A stretch of DNA of 64,000 nt from Erinaceus europaeus. Its lineage: Eukaryota; Chordata; Mammalia; Eulipotyphla; Erinaceidae. This document shows, piece by piece, positions 54,101 through 64,000 of the stretch. Made by a program: the position numbers and the translations under genes. Location: NCBI RefSeq assembly GCF_950295315.1, contig NC_080164.1, forward strand, positions 62,634,042 through 62,698,041. Reading direction: 5' to 3'. The notes under the pieces are model-generated. The model had not been told where the DNA came from, did no database searches, and worked only from the letters and a program-made list of their open reading frames with translations. Every line of letters starts with the position of its first letter. Position 1 is the first letter of the stretch.

Positions 54101-57100
54101 AACTTGTGGTCAGAGCAAGGGAGTAAGTATAGAGTGAGAGCCAAAAGGGCAAGAAAAAGATATAATGGAGATGGCCAAGAAAAGACAGATAGCTGCCACT
54201 GGATAAGGAATGAGCTAGAGGGAGAGAAAGTGAGCTATTATGGGACCCAGAGTTGTTGTGTGAATGCCAGGGCAGGATCACAGATCTAAGATGCTCTGAT
54301 CTCCTAACTCTGAACATGCAAACTGGGAATTCTAGTTCCCCAGCACCTGTAGCAAGTAAGCCAATGTACTGACCCAGATTCTCTGCCAAAGACCCTTCCT
54401 AAACATCCATGGAGAGTTCCCGCAAGGATTTAGGGTCCAGAGACATTTTGAGCTAGAAGCAGATTTGGGCTGGGGTCTCTGGGTGTATTTTCAGCAGTGC
54501 CAAGGTGACATGGGGCTAGAGGACCTGGAAAGGCCTTGCCCATCATGCTCTAGACCCACTTCTTTCTGCCCTATCCCAAGTTTGCGGACACACCAGGGAA
54601 TTTGCCTTCATCTATGAATTTGACCCAACTTCTTGATCTGAAGGAAAATGTTAGCATCTTCTTGGCTTACCGGTAAGTAGGAAGCCTCGGCTTGGGGCTG
54701 GGTCTGAGGAAAGGTTGAAGTGGATGGTCTATCAAGATGATGTCAGTCCTCACCTGCTATCACTTATTCTTATCTTCAATACTCCTTATTCCTCCTCAGG
54801 CAGTGCAAGGAAGGGGCCGTGCTCTGGAAGGTCCTACAGCTCAATGACTCCTTTGATCTAGAAAAGCATCTGGATATCAGCCAGGTAAGGGTAACTTCTG
54901 GAAGGTTGTGGGGATCCCTCCTATAGAGCCCCCACTTTCTGGCCCTGCTTCCTTGAACCCACGAAGTCCACAAAAGTGATCACAGTATCCAGGTGCACAG
55001 ACCTCAGATACAAACTCAGGTGAGAGCTAGGGTGAGAGCTCCAAGGAACACTCTAGTATGTGTAGGTGACTTTCCAAAGTATTATGCTTTGGGAAAAGCT
55101 CAACACTACTGAGACTGTAGCAGGGAAGAATGGTGACTGTGAGTAAGAGGCCTAGAGTGTAAGCGCTGACTAAGGATAAGCACTGGGGTGTTGGCACAAG
55201 GAACACCTAGTAAAGTGCATATTTTACTATGCATGAGGATCTAGGTTCAAACCTCCTCCCACCACCACATGGGACTGTGCAAAGGGGGAGCTTTACAAGT
55301 GGTAGAGTAGTGCTGTGGTATCTCTTCCCTCTGTGTGTCTCCTTTCCTCCCTCTCTGTCCTCCGCCCTCTGGAAAAAAATTTTATAATAACGTTTTAAAT
55401 ATATATATATTTATTTAATTATCTTTATTTATTGGATAGAGACAGCCAGAAATTGAGAGGGAAGGGGGAGATAAAGAGGGAGAGAGAGACAGAGAGACAC
55501 TTGTAGCACTGCTTCACCATTCGTGAAGGTTTCCCCCTGCAAGTGGGGACCAGGAGCTCGCACCTGGGTCCTTGTGCACTGTAATATGTGCACTCAACCA
55601 GGTGTGCCACCACATGCCCCCTTATTTATTAATTTTTATTATTGGTTAGAGAAAAAGAGAAATTGAGAGGGGAGATAGAAAGAGACATATACCTATAGCC
55701 CTGCTTCACCATTCGTGAAAATTTCCCTCCTGCAGGTGGGAACCAGGGGCTTGAACCCTCGTCTTTGTGCACTGTAATGTGTGTGCTTAAATGAGTATGC
55801 CACTGCCTGTCTCCTCCTTCTGTGAAAACTTTTTTGAGAGAGAGAAGGTCTGTTGAGAGCAGTGAAATCATGCAGGCATGAAACACTTGCAGGGAAGAAA
55901 AAAAAAAGCTCAGATATTGATTGGGATAGCTTTTGGTACTATAGTTGGGAATGGGATAGCTGGGGAATGAGTTGTGATAGTAAAAAATGATGGTGACGGT
56001 CATCTGGCAGCATACCAGATGTGACCTTAAGAATATGTATCGTCTTTGGGGCCAAGAGGTGACTCACTCAGTATAGTGTATATGTTACTGTGCACAAGAA
56101 CCTGGGTTTGAGCCCTTGGTCACCACATAGGAGTGCCTGCAGGGGGCAAACCTTATGAATGGTCGGGAGTTGCTGCAATGTCCTCTTCCCTCTCCCTCTC
56201 CTTTCCCTCTTTATCTCTGTCTGTCTCTCACCCTCTATCTAAAGGAAAACATAAATGGCCACTGAGAGCAACAGAGTCATGTAGACACTGAGCCCCAGTG
56301 ATAGCTCCGGTAGCAAAGAAAGAAATGAAAAAACCCAAACTTGTCCTCAAGTGAAATAATAACAAATGATACAGACATAAATAAGACCAGGTATGCAGAA
56401 TTGGAGAGGCAGGGAGGGCTCACTACAAGCCCCTTTCTGAGTTCTCTTGGTCAGTAGGGAGTGCTCACTTCTTAACCCCTAGACTTGCTGGAACCCACTG
56501 TATAAAAACAGAGAAAGATATTGGGAGAGACAGCATAATGGTTATGCAAAAAGATTTATACTGAGGCTCTGAGATCCTGAGTTCAGTCCCCTTCACCACC
56601 ATAAGCCAGAGTTCAGTAGTGCTCTGTGCTCTGGTAAAAAAGAAAAAAAAGAAAAGAAAAGAAAAGAAATGAAATGAAAAGAAAAGAAAAGAAACTAACT
56701 AAAACAGAAATAGAGAAGGAAATCCTTGCTGGTAAGAGGTAGTTCTAGGATTAAAAAAAAAAAAATTAAAAAAAAAAAAAAGGAAGAGCCATTTCACAGG
56801 ATGGGATGTATTTTGAGAATGGGAGACCCAGGATGAACAGAACTATAAAATATTTCTTTTTTTTATAAAATATTTTCTTCTTCTTTTTTTTTTTTATTTT
56901 TAAAATTTTTCTTTCCAAAGCCAGGTAGGAGGAGTGCTGTCTGGGCCCTGGGGAGCCTTGTCCCAGCATGCACTGATAATACCCATATTGCTCACATCTG
57001 CTCCCACCCCAGCCTGCTAACTCCTGATTCTTCATTCTTTCCAGAAGTATTTCAGTTTCTTTTAAAACCACAGGGTAACACAGCCAAATCGTCTGGATTT

Positions 57101-58725
57101 TAGTACCATCTCCATGCCTTGCACTGCATACACTGGAGCAGCATGCCCAAATGTTCTAGGTCCCTCCTTTGGTATCTCTAACCAGAGGTCAGCACTGGAT
57201 GTCCATGGTGCTGGGAGTACCTCAGGATCCCAGACCCTGTCCATGGATGAAGGATGGTCAGGGAGGGCTGCCATGAGGGTGGGGAGAGACTAGCTAGAGG
57301 GGACCCAAAGCTCTCTCTCTTCTCTGGAAGACATGGCTCTTAAGGGATGGGGCTCAGCCCTTCCCCTAGAAGAGAAGGAGTCCAGATCACAGAAGAATCT
57401 GTACAGATTCAGATTCTGAGAGACTGGGTCATCCTCAGGGGCCTCTGACAACATACCAAATGTAAGGGGTTTTGTCTTCAGAAGAGATCATAACTGATGT
57501 CACAGAGATACATAAGATAAGGGGTACTTTTCAGGGTACCAGGAAGACTTTCTCTGCCAATTGCCATATATCTTCTGAGTCTATCTATTACTGATGCCTA
57601 AAATGCTACTTTAAGAGCCCCCTCTCCTGCCACCTTTTCTCTCCCTGAGGAGGACAATGTAGCAGGATGGGGAGAGACAGACAGAGTCAAGCTACTGTCT
57701 CTTGAATTGCTGCAAAACTTTGGATAAACAAGCACTGCTCTCTGGCCTCAGCTTTCATTTTCTAAGCATTGGTACTGACTTGCATGTCCTTTAAATCTAT
57801 TTCAGTAAAGCATGGGGAAAGTCCCTTTTAAAACCTTCTCTTGTTTGAAAATGTGACTGCATTTATTCGTATTCATTCATTCATTCACCCACTCATCTAC
57901 TCAATCAACAACACCATACTCATCACATGTGAACCTCTGTTCCAGAAACTAAAGGTTCAGTCCAGATTGGGCAAACAAAGTGCTACTTTCATGGGACTGA
58001 CAACAGTGAAGAAATACACAAATAAATAAGATGATTCTAGATGAGTCTGTGATAAAGCAGGTGGGATTAACACATGTCCCTGTGATGTGATATAGACCTA
58101 GGAAGTGGTGCTCAGGGAAGGCCTGTGCTGCTCTCCAGTATCCAGGTAGACACTGGAGGAGTGCTAGGTCTTGGTGCGGGTGGAATAGGATGGTGAGTGA
58201 GCAGAGGCCAGTTGGGAGCCTCTGGGAATAAGAGTATTCAGAGGGACAAGAAGAGCACTTCTGAAGGTTTGGCTTTGCCACTAGGAGTATACCCCCTTTT
58301 GTGCCCTCCCTCCCAGTACACCTCCAAGCTGCATCAGGACTTGCAGAACCTTAAAGTGGACATGGAGAAGCTGGACCTGCTGAACTCAGCCTCCCGCCGG
58401 GATCTGAAGGCCCTGCAGAGAAGTGGGCTTGAGAACATCCATTACCCTGGCTTCCTAGTCCAGGTACGTGCTGGGCATCTCAGGCCAGACCATCTTAGCT
58501 GAACAGGGGGTCTCACAGGGGAGGTGGAGTTGTGTATCACCTTCTCCCAGTGTGCCACCTTCCTTTGGTTCTTCCTTTTATCAGTGACCCCAAGCCCTGT
58601 GCCCCCAGACCTGTGCTGGTGTCACCCCTCAGGTTGTACTGGAATGAATGGCATGTGTTGCTGTTTGTAGTGTCAAACCCATTGCTAGAAGGAAATCACT
58701 TCTTTAATGAGTTACATCAGATGGC

Positions 58726-58756
<31 letters not shown>

Positions 58757-61700
58757 TTTTTCCTAATGGGAAATAGCTGATGTATTTCACAGCTTCAGCT
58801 CAAACCCACTGCAACTGAGGTGGCATTGTGGTAAACGGGATTGCTGTGGAATACCTTCAAAAGGACTGGGAATTTGGGGACTGGAGGACCCAACGTCACC
58901 CCTGTTCTTTGCTTCTTTTGTCTGCCTCCAGATTGAGAAGCCCGTGGTGAACACTGAGTTGGAGAAGCTGACTCAGGAGCTGGAAAGACTGACCCAGACA
59001 CAAGTGAGAAGGCAGTAGAGACCCCACTGGGCAGTAGGAGTTCTGGGAAGTGGGAGGGGGTGTGAATGACTGGGCCTGGGAGGGGTGAGGGCAAAGATTG
59101 AGGGCTCCTACCAATGAGGACAAGGGGTTTAAACTCTATTGGACACCACAGCATTTTGCATTTATAAATATTAAGAGTTTTAAAAAGTTATTTTTGGGAG
59201 GCCAGGTGGTGGTGCACTGGTTGAGTGCACATGTTACAATGCACAAAGACCCAGGTTCAAGCCCCATCCTCATCTGCATTGACAAAGCTTTGTGAGTGGT
59301 GAAGTAGTGCTGCAGGTGTCCCTCTACCTTTCCCTCATCTTCTTCCTCTCCCTCTCTCTCACCCTCTCCTTTTCCCTCTCTATATTTTTCTTCCCTTTCA
59401 ATTTCTTTCTGTTTCTAGCCAATAAAGAAATTTTAAAAAATTTTGAAGAGCTTATTCTTGGGACATCTCATAGACCTTAATCAAATGAACTCAGGTAGAC
59501 TACGCAGGAAATGTTCCTCAGCTTCAGCAGCTGCCACTGTATCTCACTGCTTCTGTGTCAGATTTAGGAATATCTAGGAAGCTAAGGATAACCCTAGAGC
59601 TTGGAATTAGGGCCCCCCAAATCTAAATCAGTTCTGGGACCGTAGGAAGACCTCGGTTTTCTACTCTTGAGCCCTGAACCTTCCACCTTCACTTAGTATG
59701 TCACAATGAACAACACAGTGAAGGATGTGCTGGCTAAGGCTGCTTTTCTCAGGCACAATGTCACACCTCTCTCTCTCTCCCTCCAGAGCAATTCTGTGCT
59801 GCGGGAGCAGCTACAGGAGGAGGCCCATGGACTCAGAAAACTCCATCAACAGAAAGTCCTCCCCCAGCAGAATCTAGTGGTAAGCTTTGAGGCCCAGGGA
59901 ATCTGAAGGGGGAAATGAGAGGTAGGGAGGGGCTGGGAAGCCCCCACTCCTCTCCTTTCTTGCCCAAGAAACCCTGATCTCTTCTCCACAGGCTAAACTC
60001 AACTTCAGTGTCAGAACCCTGGCGTCTTCAGCCCCAAATCTCCAGGTGGCTGCTGGGAATAGGGAGGGCGTACTGGAGCAAGTGGGCAGCAGAGGAAGGA
60101 ATGGAATGTGGGGCCAGCTATCTTGAGACTTTACCTACTCTGCCAGGTTGCACTGGGGGTTGGGATGAGAGGGGTGGAGAGAAACTGGATGAGGGGCCAG
60201 GTGGTGGCACACCTGAGTAAGTGCACACATTACAGTGTGAAAGAACCCAAGTTCAAGCCCCTGATTCCTACCTGCAGGGGGGAGGTTTCATGAGTAGTGA
60301 AGCCATATTGCAAGTATCTCTCTCCCTCTTTATCTCCCCTTCCCTCTCAATTTATCTCTGCCTCTTTCCAAAATAAATAAATGAATGAAATATTAAAAAG
60401 AAAGGAACAAAAGAAAAGAAAGAAGCTGGAAGTGGATAGATCAGTTTTTGATGACACCGTCTTTGGCTTAAGGCCCTCTCCCTGAGTGTGTGGTGTGTTC
60501 TATCTTGAATTATCGAATGGCTGAGTGAATTAGTGACTGCTTCCTTATTGAGCAGGGCTCTGAGTAAAGCCCCTTTCATTTCCCCCAGCTGGAGACCTCA
60601 GGCACCTTGAACAAGGTCGATTACCTCAAAGGGGAGCTGCTTGCCCAGGCTAACCAGATCCTGAGGAATGTGAGTGGGGAGGTGGGGCAGAAGCCAGGGC
60701 CATAGAGTCAGAGATGGGTCAAAGAGCTAAGACAGGGGATTGTATTGTTATATGGAAATGTTATGCATGTACAAACTATTGTATTTCACTGTCAACTGTA
60801 AACCACTAATCCCCAATAAAGAAATAATAATAATAATAGCTAAGATACGCAGGGTCCCCACCCAACGCTTCTCTTTCAGCCCCATCCCTTCACTGTGACT
60901 CCTAGGAAATCTGTCTCAGTCTGTTCAGATACTGCTGAGCTTTGGGGTGAGAGGAGAGTTGGGTCTCAGTGCTCTTATCAGCCCATCCTTCTTCCTTTCT
61001 TCCATTCAGGAAAGTGAGTGCTTCCTGGACCGAGAGATGGGCTACTTCTCCCAGTACATGGCCTGGGTAAGAGAGGAGGTGAGTGAAACCTCAGCCACAG
61101 TCCCTTCCATTCACTCTGCTCTGCCACTCCATGTCCCAAGCCTTTTGGAGTTGCTCCAGGCCTTCACGATCTTAATTCAATATCCCAAACCTGGAACCCA
61201 CACCCCAAGTGATTGATGGACTCTGTCAACCCAGTCTCTGCCTCAGCTCTGTTCTTAGGCCTGGGTGTGTGCTGGGCTCTAAAACATGCTATTGGGAGCT
61301 GGGCGGTAGCACACCACATTAAGCACACATAGTGTGAAGTGCAAGGACTGGTGCAAGGATCTTGGTTTGAGCCCCTGGCTCCCCACCCGCAGGGGTGTCG
61401 CATCGCAAGTAGTGAAGCAGGTTTGCAGGTGTCTATCTTTCTCTCCTCTTCTCTGTCTTCCCCTCCTATCTCAATTTCTCTCTGTCCTATCCAACAACAG
61501 CAGCAGCAGCAACAACAATAATAACAACAGAAACAACAACAATGGAAAAAAGATGGCTGCCAGGAGCGATGAATTCATAGTGCAGGCACCACGCCTCAGC
61601 AGTAACCCTGGAGGCAAAAAAAAAAAAGCTGTTTACCTTGCCTTCCACCCCAGGCCCCTCCTTGTGCTGACCTCCTTGTCCAACTCATCATGCCCAGCTA

Positions 61701-62895
61701 CAGGCCTTTGCTGATCACAGCCCCTGCAAGTTGTCTGGCACTATACTAGGTCATCAGGTGGTCTTCCTTAGCACTTGGTGGGTCTGTTTATGTGTGTGTA
61801 TTCATGTGTGCATGTATATGCACAAGTCTGTGGCACAGGTGTCTCTCCAGTAAGCATGTGACTTAATCACAGTGTTGGGTATGCAGTAGGAATTTACCAC
61901 AGGCTATTGAATGGGATGAAGGGGCAGGAGCTTTGTGATAAGCCTATATCAGCCCATCCTCACCTCCTTGTGTTTCTCCATTCATGTATCTGTGTCCCTG
62001 GATCTATCTGTGTCTATCTGTGTGTACCTGTCCTCCTCTCTCTGGATATGGTGTGTACCCTTGTGGGTTTGGTTGTCCCTGTATGTACCTGCCTCACCTT
62101 GACTACACAGGTAACTCAACGCATTGCCACCTGCCAGCCCCTCTCTGGAGCCCTGGACAATGGCCGTGTGATCCTGTGCGACATGATGACGGACCCCTGG
62201 GTGAGTGGCCCTGGTTCATCAGAACTTCTAGACATGGAAGTCTCCGTGGTGGGGTCGGGGGGGAATGTGAACAGAACCTGAGGCCAAGACAGGGCTCCTC
62301 GCACCCAGTTTGTGCCCCAGCTCTTCCCCTCAGATCTGATAATACTTCCACAAGACTCTCATTGTAGGTGAGTGCAGAGTAAGGTGGCCTCGGTGAACTG
62401 ATCCCACATCCCCTGTTTCAGAATGCCTTCTGGTTCTGCCTGGCATGGTGCACCTTTTTTCTCATTCCCAGCATCATCTTTGCTGTCAAAACCTCCAAGT
62501 ACTTCCGTCCAATTCGCAAACGACTCAGGTGAGGAAGTTTCTAGCACCATGGGGGCAGCAGGGGCCCAAGAAATAGGACCCAGCTCACTGCCTGCTCCTC
62601 TCTGCAGGATGCTCAGGTGAAGGAGGCTCATACTCTGAAGAGCCACACCCTCAGAGGCGCCAAGACCAAAAATAGCCTTTACTATGTCTGTCCCTGTCCT
62701 TACAGTAAAATATCTTCCCAGGCATAGCTTTTGGAACTCCAGCCTCTGGAGAGGGCTCTGGTCTATCACTATGCCAATGTTAAGGGCCTGAGCTGGGTTG
62801 TTCACTTACTTTTTGTCTGTCCCTGGCGTAGCTCCACCAGCTCAGAAGAGACTCAGCTTTTTCACATTCCCCGGGTCACCTCCTTGAAGCTGTAG
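47895..62895 (+). CDS. PROM2: Prominin-2, complete, 23 coding exons
   Basis: Five-pass membrane glycoprotein of the prominin family. It binds cholesterol-rich membrane and concentrates in microvilli and other plasma-membrane protrusions, mainly of epithelial cells. The exons listed separately join to 2499 nt with all phases consistent: 832 residues, against 834 as I recall for human. Signal peptide 1-26; TM1 about 104-126, followed by a Cys- and Arg-rich turn (C125, C127-129, R130-134); TM2 about 151-173; large loop 1; TM3 about 425-447; TM4 about 477-499; large loop 2; TM5 about 778-798; cytoplasmic tail of about 30 residues ending SLKL. N-glycosylation sequons at N269, N350, N528, N538, N561, N682 and N723, all in the two extracellular loops. 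No stop or frameshift, so functional. Confidence 0.97.
48702..48751 (+). CDS. PROM2: PROM2 coding exon 2
   Basis: Residues 81-97 ([17 protein letters not shown]), phase 1 to 0, donor GTGAGC. Confidence 0.95.
49130..49332 (+). CDS. PROM2: PROM2 coding exon 3
   Basis: Residues 98-165. TM1 ([17 protein letters not shown]), the Cys/Arg-rich turn, and the first part of TM2. Ends in phase 2 before GTGAGG. Confidence 0.96.
49425..49545 (+). CDS. PROM2: PROM2 coding exon 4
   Basis: Residues 165-205. End of TM2 ([11 protein letters not shown]) and start of extracellular loop 1. Confidence 0.95.
49777..49840 (+). CDS. PROM2: PROM2 coding exon 5
   Basis: Residues 206-226 ([13 protein letters not shown]...), phase 0 to 1. 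Confidence 0.94.
50130..50219 (+). CDS. PROM2: PROM2 coding exon 6
   Basis: Residues 227-256 ([16 protein letters not shown]...). The GGGTGAGT context allows a one-base shift of the donor; only the end at 50219 keeps frame with exon 7. Confidence 0.93.
50524..50723 (+). CDS. PROM2: PROM2 coding exon 7
   Basis: Residues 257-323. Loop 1 with sequon N269 and a Glu/Leu-rich helical stretch. Weak donor GTGCAA, but the frame and the next exon support it. Confidence 0.93.
51116..51190 (+). CDS. PROM2: PROM2 coding exon 8
   Basis: Residues 324-348 ([16 protein letters not shown]...), 25 codons, donor GTCAGT. Confidence 0.94.
51719..51932 (+). mobile_element. SINE B in PROM2 intron 8
   Basis: Head GGTGGTGGTGCACCTGGTTA, tail CTAATAATAAATAAAATTT. 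Confidence 0.9.
52122..52185 (+). CDS. PROM2: PROM2 coding exon 9
   Basis: Residues 349-369 ([15 protein letters not shown]...), sequon N350, phase 0 to 1. Confidence 0.95.
52437..52596 (+). CDS. PROM2: PROM2 coding exon 10
   Basis: Residues 370-422 ([20 protein letters not shown]...), end of loop 1, phase 1 to 2. Confidence 0.95.
52929..53081 (+). CDS. PROM2: PROM2 coding exon 11
   Basis: Residues 423-473. TM3 ([19 protein letters not shown]) and the intracellular turn. Ends in phase 2 at ATG GT before GTAAGA. Confidence 0.95.
53933..54056 (+). CDS. PROM2: PROM2 coding exon 12
   Basis: Residues 474-515. TM4 ([20 protein letters not shown]), then the start of loop 2. Confidence 0.96.
54581..54672 (+). 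CDS. PROM2: PROM2 coding exon 13
   Basis: Residues 516-545 ([16 protein letters not shown]...), sequons N528 and N538, phase 0 to 2. Confidence 0.95.
54800..54884 (+). CDS. PROM2: PROM2 coding exon 14
   Basis: Residues 546-574 ([18 protein letters not shown]...), sequon N561. Confidence 0.95.
55185..55815. mobile_element. SINE cluster in PROM2 intron 14 (D plus; B minus; B minus)
   Basis: SINE D + strand at about 55185-55385, SINE B minus at 55395-55622 and SINE B minus at 55623-55815, next to each other. Confidence 0.8.
56049..56320 (+). mobile_element. SINE D-like with the 3' module
   Basis: Head GAGGTGACTCACTCAGTATA, CT-rich middle, module at about 56250-56318 (GAGCCCCAGTGATAGCTCCG). 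Confidence 0.75.
56520..56780 (+). mobile_element. SINE E and A-rich tail
   Basis: GAGACAGCATAATGGTTATG head, CACCACCATAAGCCAGAG body, long (GAAAA)n, then oligo(A) at 56755-56781. A separate oligo(T) lies at 56885-56896. Confidence 0.8.
56897..58316. other. Rest of PROM2 intron 14, no gene seen
   Basis: Unique-looking intronic sequence up to the acceptor of exon 15. A donor-less open frame at 57949-58281 on the minus strand has no family feature. Confidence 0.4.
58317..58463 (+). CDS. PROM2: PROM2 coding exon 15
   Basis: Residues 575-623 ([20 protein letters not shown]...), 49 codons, loop 2, helical. Follows a 3.4-kb intron, the longest of the gene. Confidence 0.95.
58724..58753. repeat. 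(CT)n microsatellite
   Basis: About 14 CT units in intron 15. Confidence 0.95.
58932..59003 (+). CDS. PROM2: PROM2 coding exon 16
   Basis: Residues 624-647 ([20 protein letters not shown]...), coiled-coil-like, 24 codons. Confidence 0.94.
59196..59445 (+). mobile_element. SINE B in PROM2 intron 16
   Basis: GGCCAGGTGGTGGTGCACTG head, longer CT-rich middle than usual, tail CCAATAAAGAAATTTTAAAA. Confidence 0.85.
59787..59879 (+). CDS. PROM2: PROM2 coding exon 17
   Basis: Residues 648-678 ([20 protein letters not shown]...), 31 codons. The acceptor tract is a (CT)n run. Confidence 0.95.
59992..60045 (+). CDS. PROM2: PROM2 coding exon 18
   Basis: Residues 679-696 ([18 protein letters not shown]), sequon N682. 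Donor GTGGCT is weak, but frame and homology agree. Confidence 0.93.
60194..60400 (+). mobile_element. SINE B in PROM2 intron 18
   Basis: GGGCCAGGTGGTGGCACACC head, tail AAATAAATAAATGAATGAAA. Confidence 0.9.
60589..60669 (+). CDS. PROM2: PROM2 coding exon 19
   Basis: Residues 697-723 ([20 protein letters not shown]...). N723 begins a sequon completed by exon 20. Confidence 0.95.
60731..60838 (+). mobile_element. L1 3' end fragment in PROM2 intron 19
   Basis: Same 3' end as at 13084 and 42330: GGAAATGTTATGCATGTACA to CCCCAATAAAGAAATAATAA. Confidence 0.7.
61010..61078 (+). CDS. PROM2: PROM2 coding exon 20
   Basis: Residues 724-746 ([20 protein letters not shown]...), conserved C727, end of loop 2. 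Confidence 0.95.
61294..61630 (+). mobile_element. SINE A with the 3' module in PROM2 intron 20
   Basis: GCTGGGCGGTAGCACACCAC head, CAGCAGCAGCAACAACAATA stretch, module at 61548-61626. Confidence 0.9.
62111..62200 (+). CDS. PROM2: PROM2 coding exon 21
   Basis: Residues 747-776 ([20 protein letters not shown]...), 30 codons, two conserved Cys. Note that the exon itself begins GTAACT after CACAG. Confidence 0.95.
62422..62528 (+). CDS. PROM2: PROM2 coding exon 22
   Basis: Residues 777-811. TM5 ([19 protein letters not shown]) and the basic start of the tail ([13 protein letters not shown]). Ends in phase 2. Confidence 0.96.
62832..62895 (+). CDS. PROM2: PROM2 last coding exon (23)
   Basis: Residues 812-832 ([20 protein letters not shown]) and TAG at 62893-62895. 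The exon continues as 3' UTR to a donor GTGAGT at 62906. Confidence 0.95.
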
Positions 62896-63096
62896 ACCCT
62901 TATGGGTGAGTTCCCCAACCCCATTTTAATTCCTTGGTGTCAGGGGTGGAGGTGCATAGGGGCTGAGATCTGGGATTTTAGGTACCCAAGAGGGCAGGTG
63001 GGTTCTGGGGTGTGGTGGGGCCTGGGTCATGGGTCCCATTGAGAGCATTCTTCCCTGTCCTGTCCTCTCACCTGTTCTGTTCTTAATCCACAACAG

Positions 63097-64000
63097 GGAT
63101 GTTTGAGGTGGTAAGCTGTGCTCAGCCCTGCCTGTCTTCCCCTTTGACTTTCGTGGGACCAGAGGACTTCTGTTGCTCTTGCCACTGAAGCCCAGGCCAG
63201 CACTCAGGCCTCAAGTGCTCCCAACTCTAATGACCTGACCCATTGCCTATGTCCTGTCTACCTCCCCTCTACCCACACTCATTCATCCTTAAAAACATAT
63301 ATTTTCAGTGGTGCCCCAGGGCTAACAGGTTCTTCCAGATGTCAACCCTTATTTCCCTTGCTGCAGTGTATCAGCACCAGGAAGAGCCTATTCTTCATTT
63401 ACTGGAACCCCTTTCTCAGCCTTTTGTGAGGTCACAGGTCCTGCTCAGCCTTACCCTGTTCCCACCTGCCTTTTCCCTCCCCTGTCTGCCTCACTCATCT
63501 CCTACTCCCTTACCTCATATACATGTTTGGCCTCCCCACTTGCCCCAACTTCACTTCTGTCCTCTCTCCAGACCTTCCTTCTCCCTTCTAGGGAGATTCC
63601 CCTCACCTTTTCCCTCTTTACTGTATCCCCATACTTTGCTGGCCCTCAGGGGCTGCTCTTACCTGACCAAACTGTTCAGTTAAAGCCACAGGCCAGGAGT
63701 CCACAGCTTAGAACTGGGCTAATCGAAAACTCTAACTTATGACCCTTACCACTGCCCATGTATTTGCCTTGGATGCCTAGCCCCTCAGCAGGGAGAGGAA
63801 GACTGAGATCCCTGTCTAGACCTGAGTTAGAAATAGTGCTGCTGTCCCCAGCTCCTCACTGAGCACTGGCTCCCTAGGGAGGGAGCTGGGACCTGGCACC
63901 TGGGCCAGAGCAGAGACTCTGCCTGTTTCCACCCAGATAGTGGTTTCCTCCATAACCCCACCCAGCTTTCCCAGGAGGGATCTGGTGATCACACAGGCCT
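63097..64000 (+). other. PROM2: PROM2 3' UTR exon and downstream flank
   Basis: A good acceptor (TCCACAACAG) ends at 63096, paired with the donor at 62906, so a non-coding last exon is likely. No AATAAA is seen before the window end, so the poly(A) site is not placed. In human the next gene downstream is KCNIP3; none of its exons is recognised here. Confidence 0.55.

Noticed and set aside
62600..62617. Nine-base micro-exon GATGCTCAG between CTCTGCAG and GTGAAG in the last PROM2 coding intron
   Set aside because: It would need phase 2 and adds nothing known; the normal exon 22 to 23 junction restores the conserved tail.

Overview
The window is mammalian nuclear DNA. It has GT-AG introns, a KRAB/C2H2 zinc-finger gene, a complete vertebrate prominin gene and very dense retroposons. 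Several tRNA-derived SINE families cover a large share of the sequence, and I associate them with hedgehogs (Erinaceidae, probably Erinaceus). That assignment is from memory of the SINE heads, not from an alignment. The order zinc-finger gene then PROM2, both on the + strand, matches what I know of human 2q11.1 (ZNF514/ZNF2 cluster, then PROM2, then KCNIP3).

Layout. 1-1006: end of an L1 ORF2 on the minus strand. About 2160-2960: a CpG-rich promoter with a ZNF143-type motif, the likely start of the KRAB zinc-finger gene. 9561-17819: KRAB-A exon (decayed, with an in-frame stop), KRAB-B exon, and one long intact exon with ten C2H2 fingers. 17820-47600: about 30 kb with no protein-coding gene I can support. 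It holds SINEs, old L1 pieces, a MaLR LTR element, an ERVL-like LTR, a cluster of an unclassified retroposon family (called X here), a 31-bp minisatellite, a palindromic (AC)n(GT)n tract, and a truncated tRNA-Ile copy with target-site duplications. 47895-62895: PROM2, whose 23 coding exons join to 2499 nt (832 residues) with every splice phase consistent. After 62895: PROM2 3' UTR, split by one more intron, running toward the window end.

SINE names used below, by sequence look only. A: long head GGTAGCGCAGCGGGTTAAGC, with a CAACAA/AATAAC-rich tail, about 285 bp. B: head GGTGGTGGCGCACCTGGTT with a (AATA)n tail, about 200 bp. C: head GGTGGCGCAGTGGATAAAGC, about 150 bp. D: head GAGATAGCTCACTCGGTAGA. 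E: head GGAGATAGCATAATGGTTAT. A 3' module ending ATAACCCTGGAGGCAAAA is attached to some A, B and D copies. Strand is that of the tRNA-like head. SINE borders are good to about 5-15 bp.

The two genes are unrelated in function: a sequence-specific nuclear DNA-binding protein, and a five-pass membrane protein of plasma-membrane protrusions. The most notable points are the KRAB-A decay beside an intact finger array, two tailless retropseudogenes with clean target-site duplications, the shared 3' SINE module, a 5'-inverted (twin-primed) family X copy, and the 31-bp degenerate tandem array.
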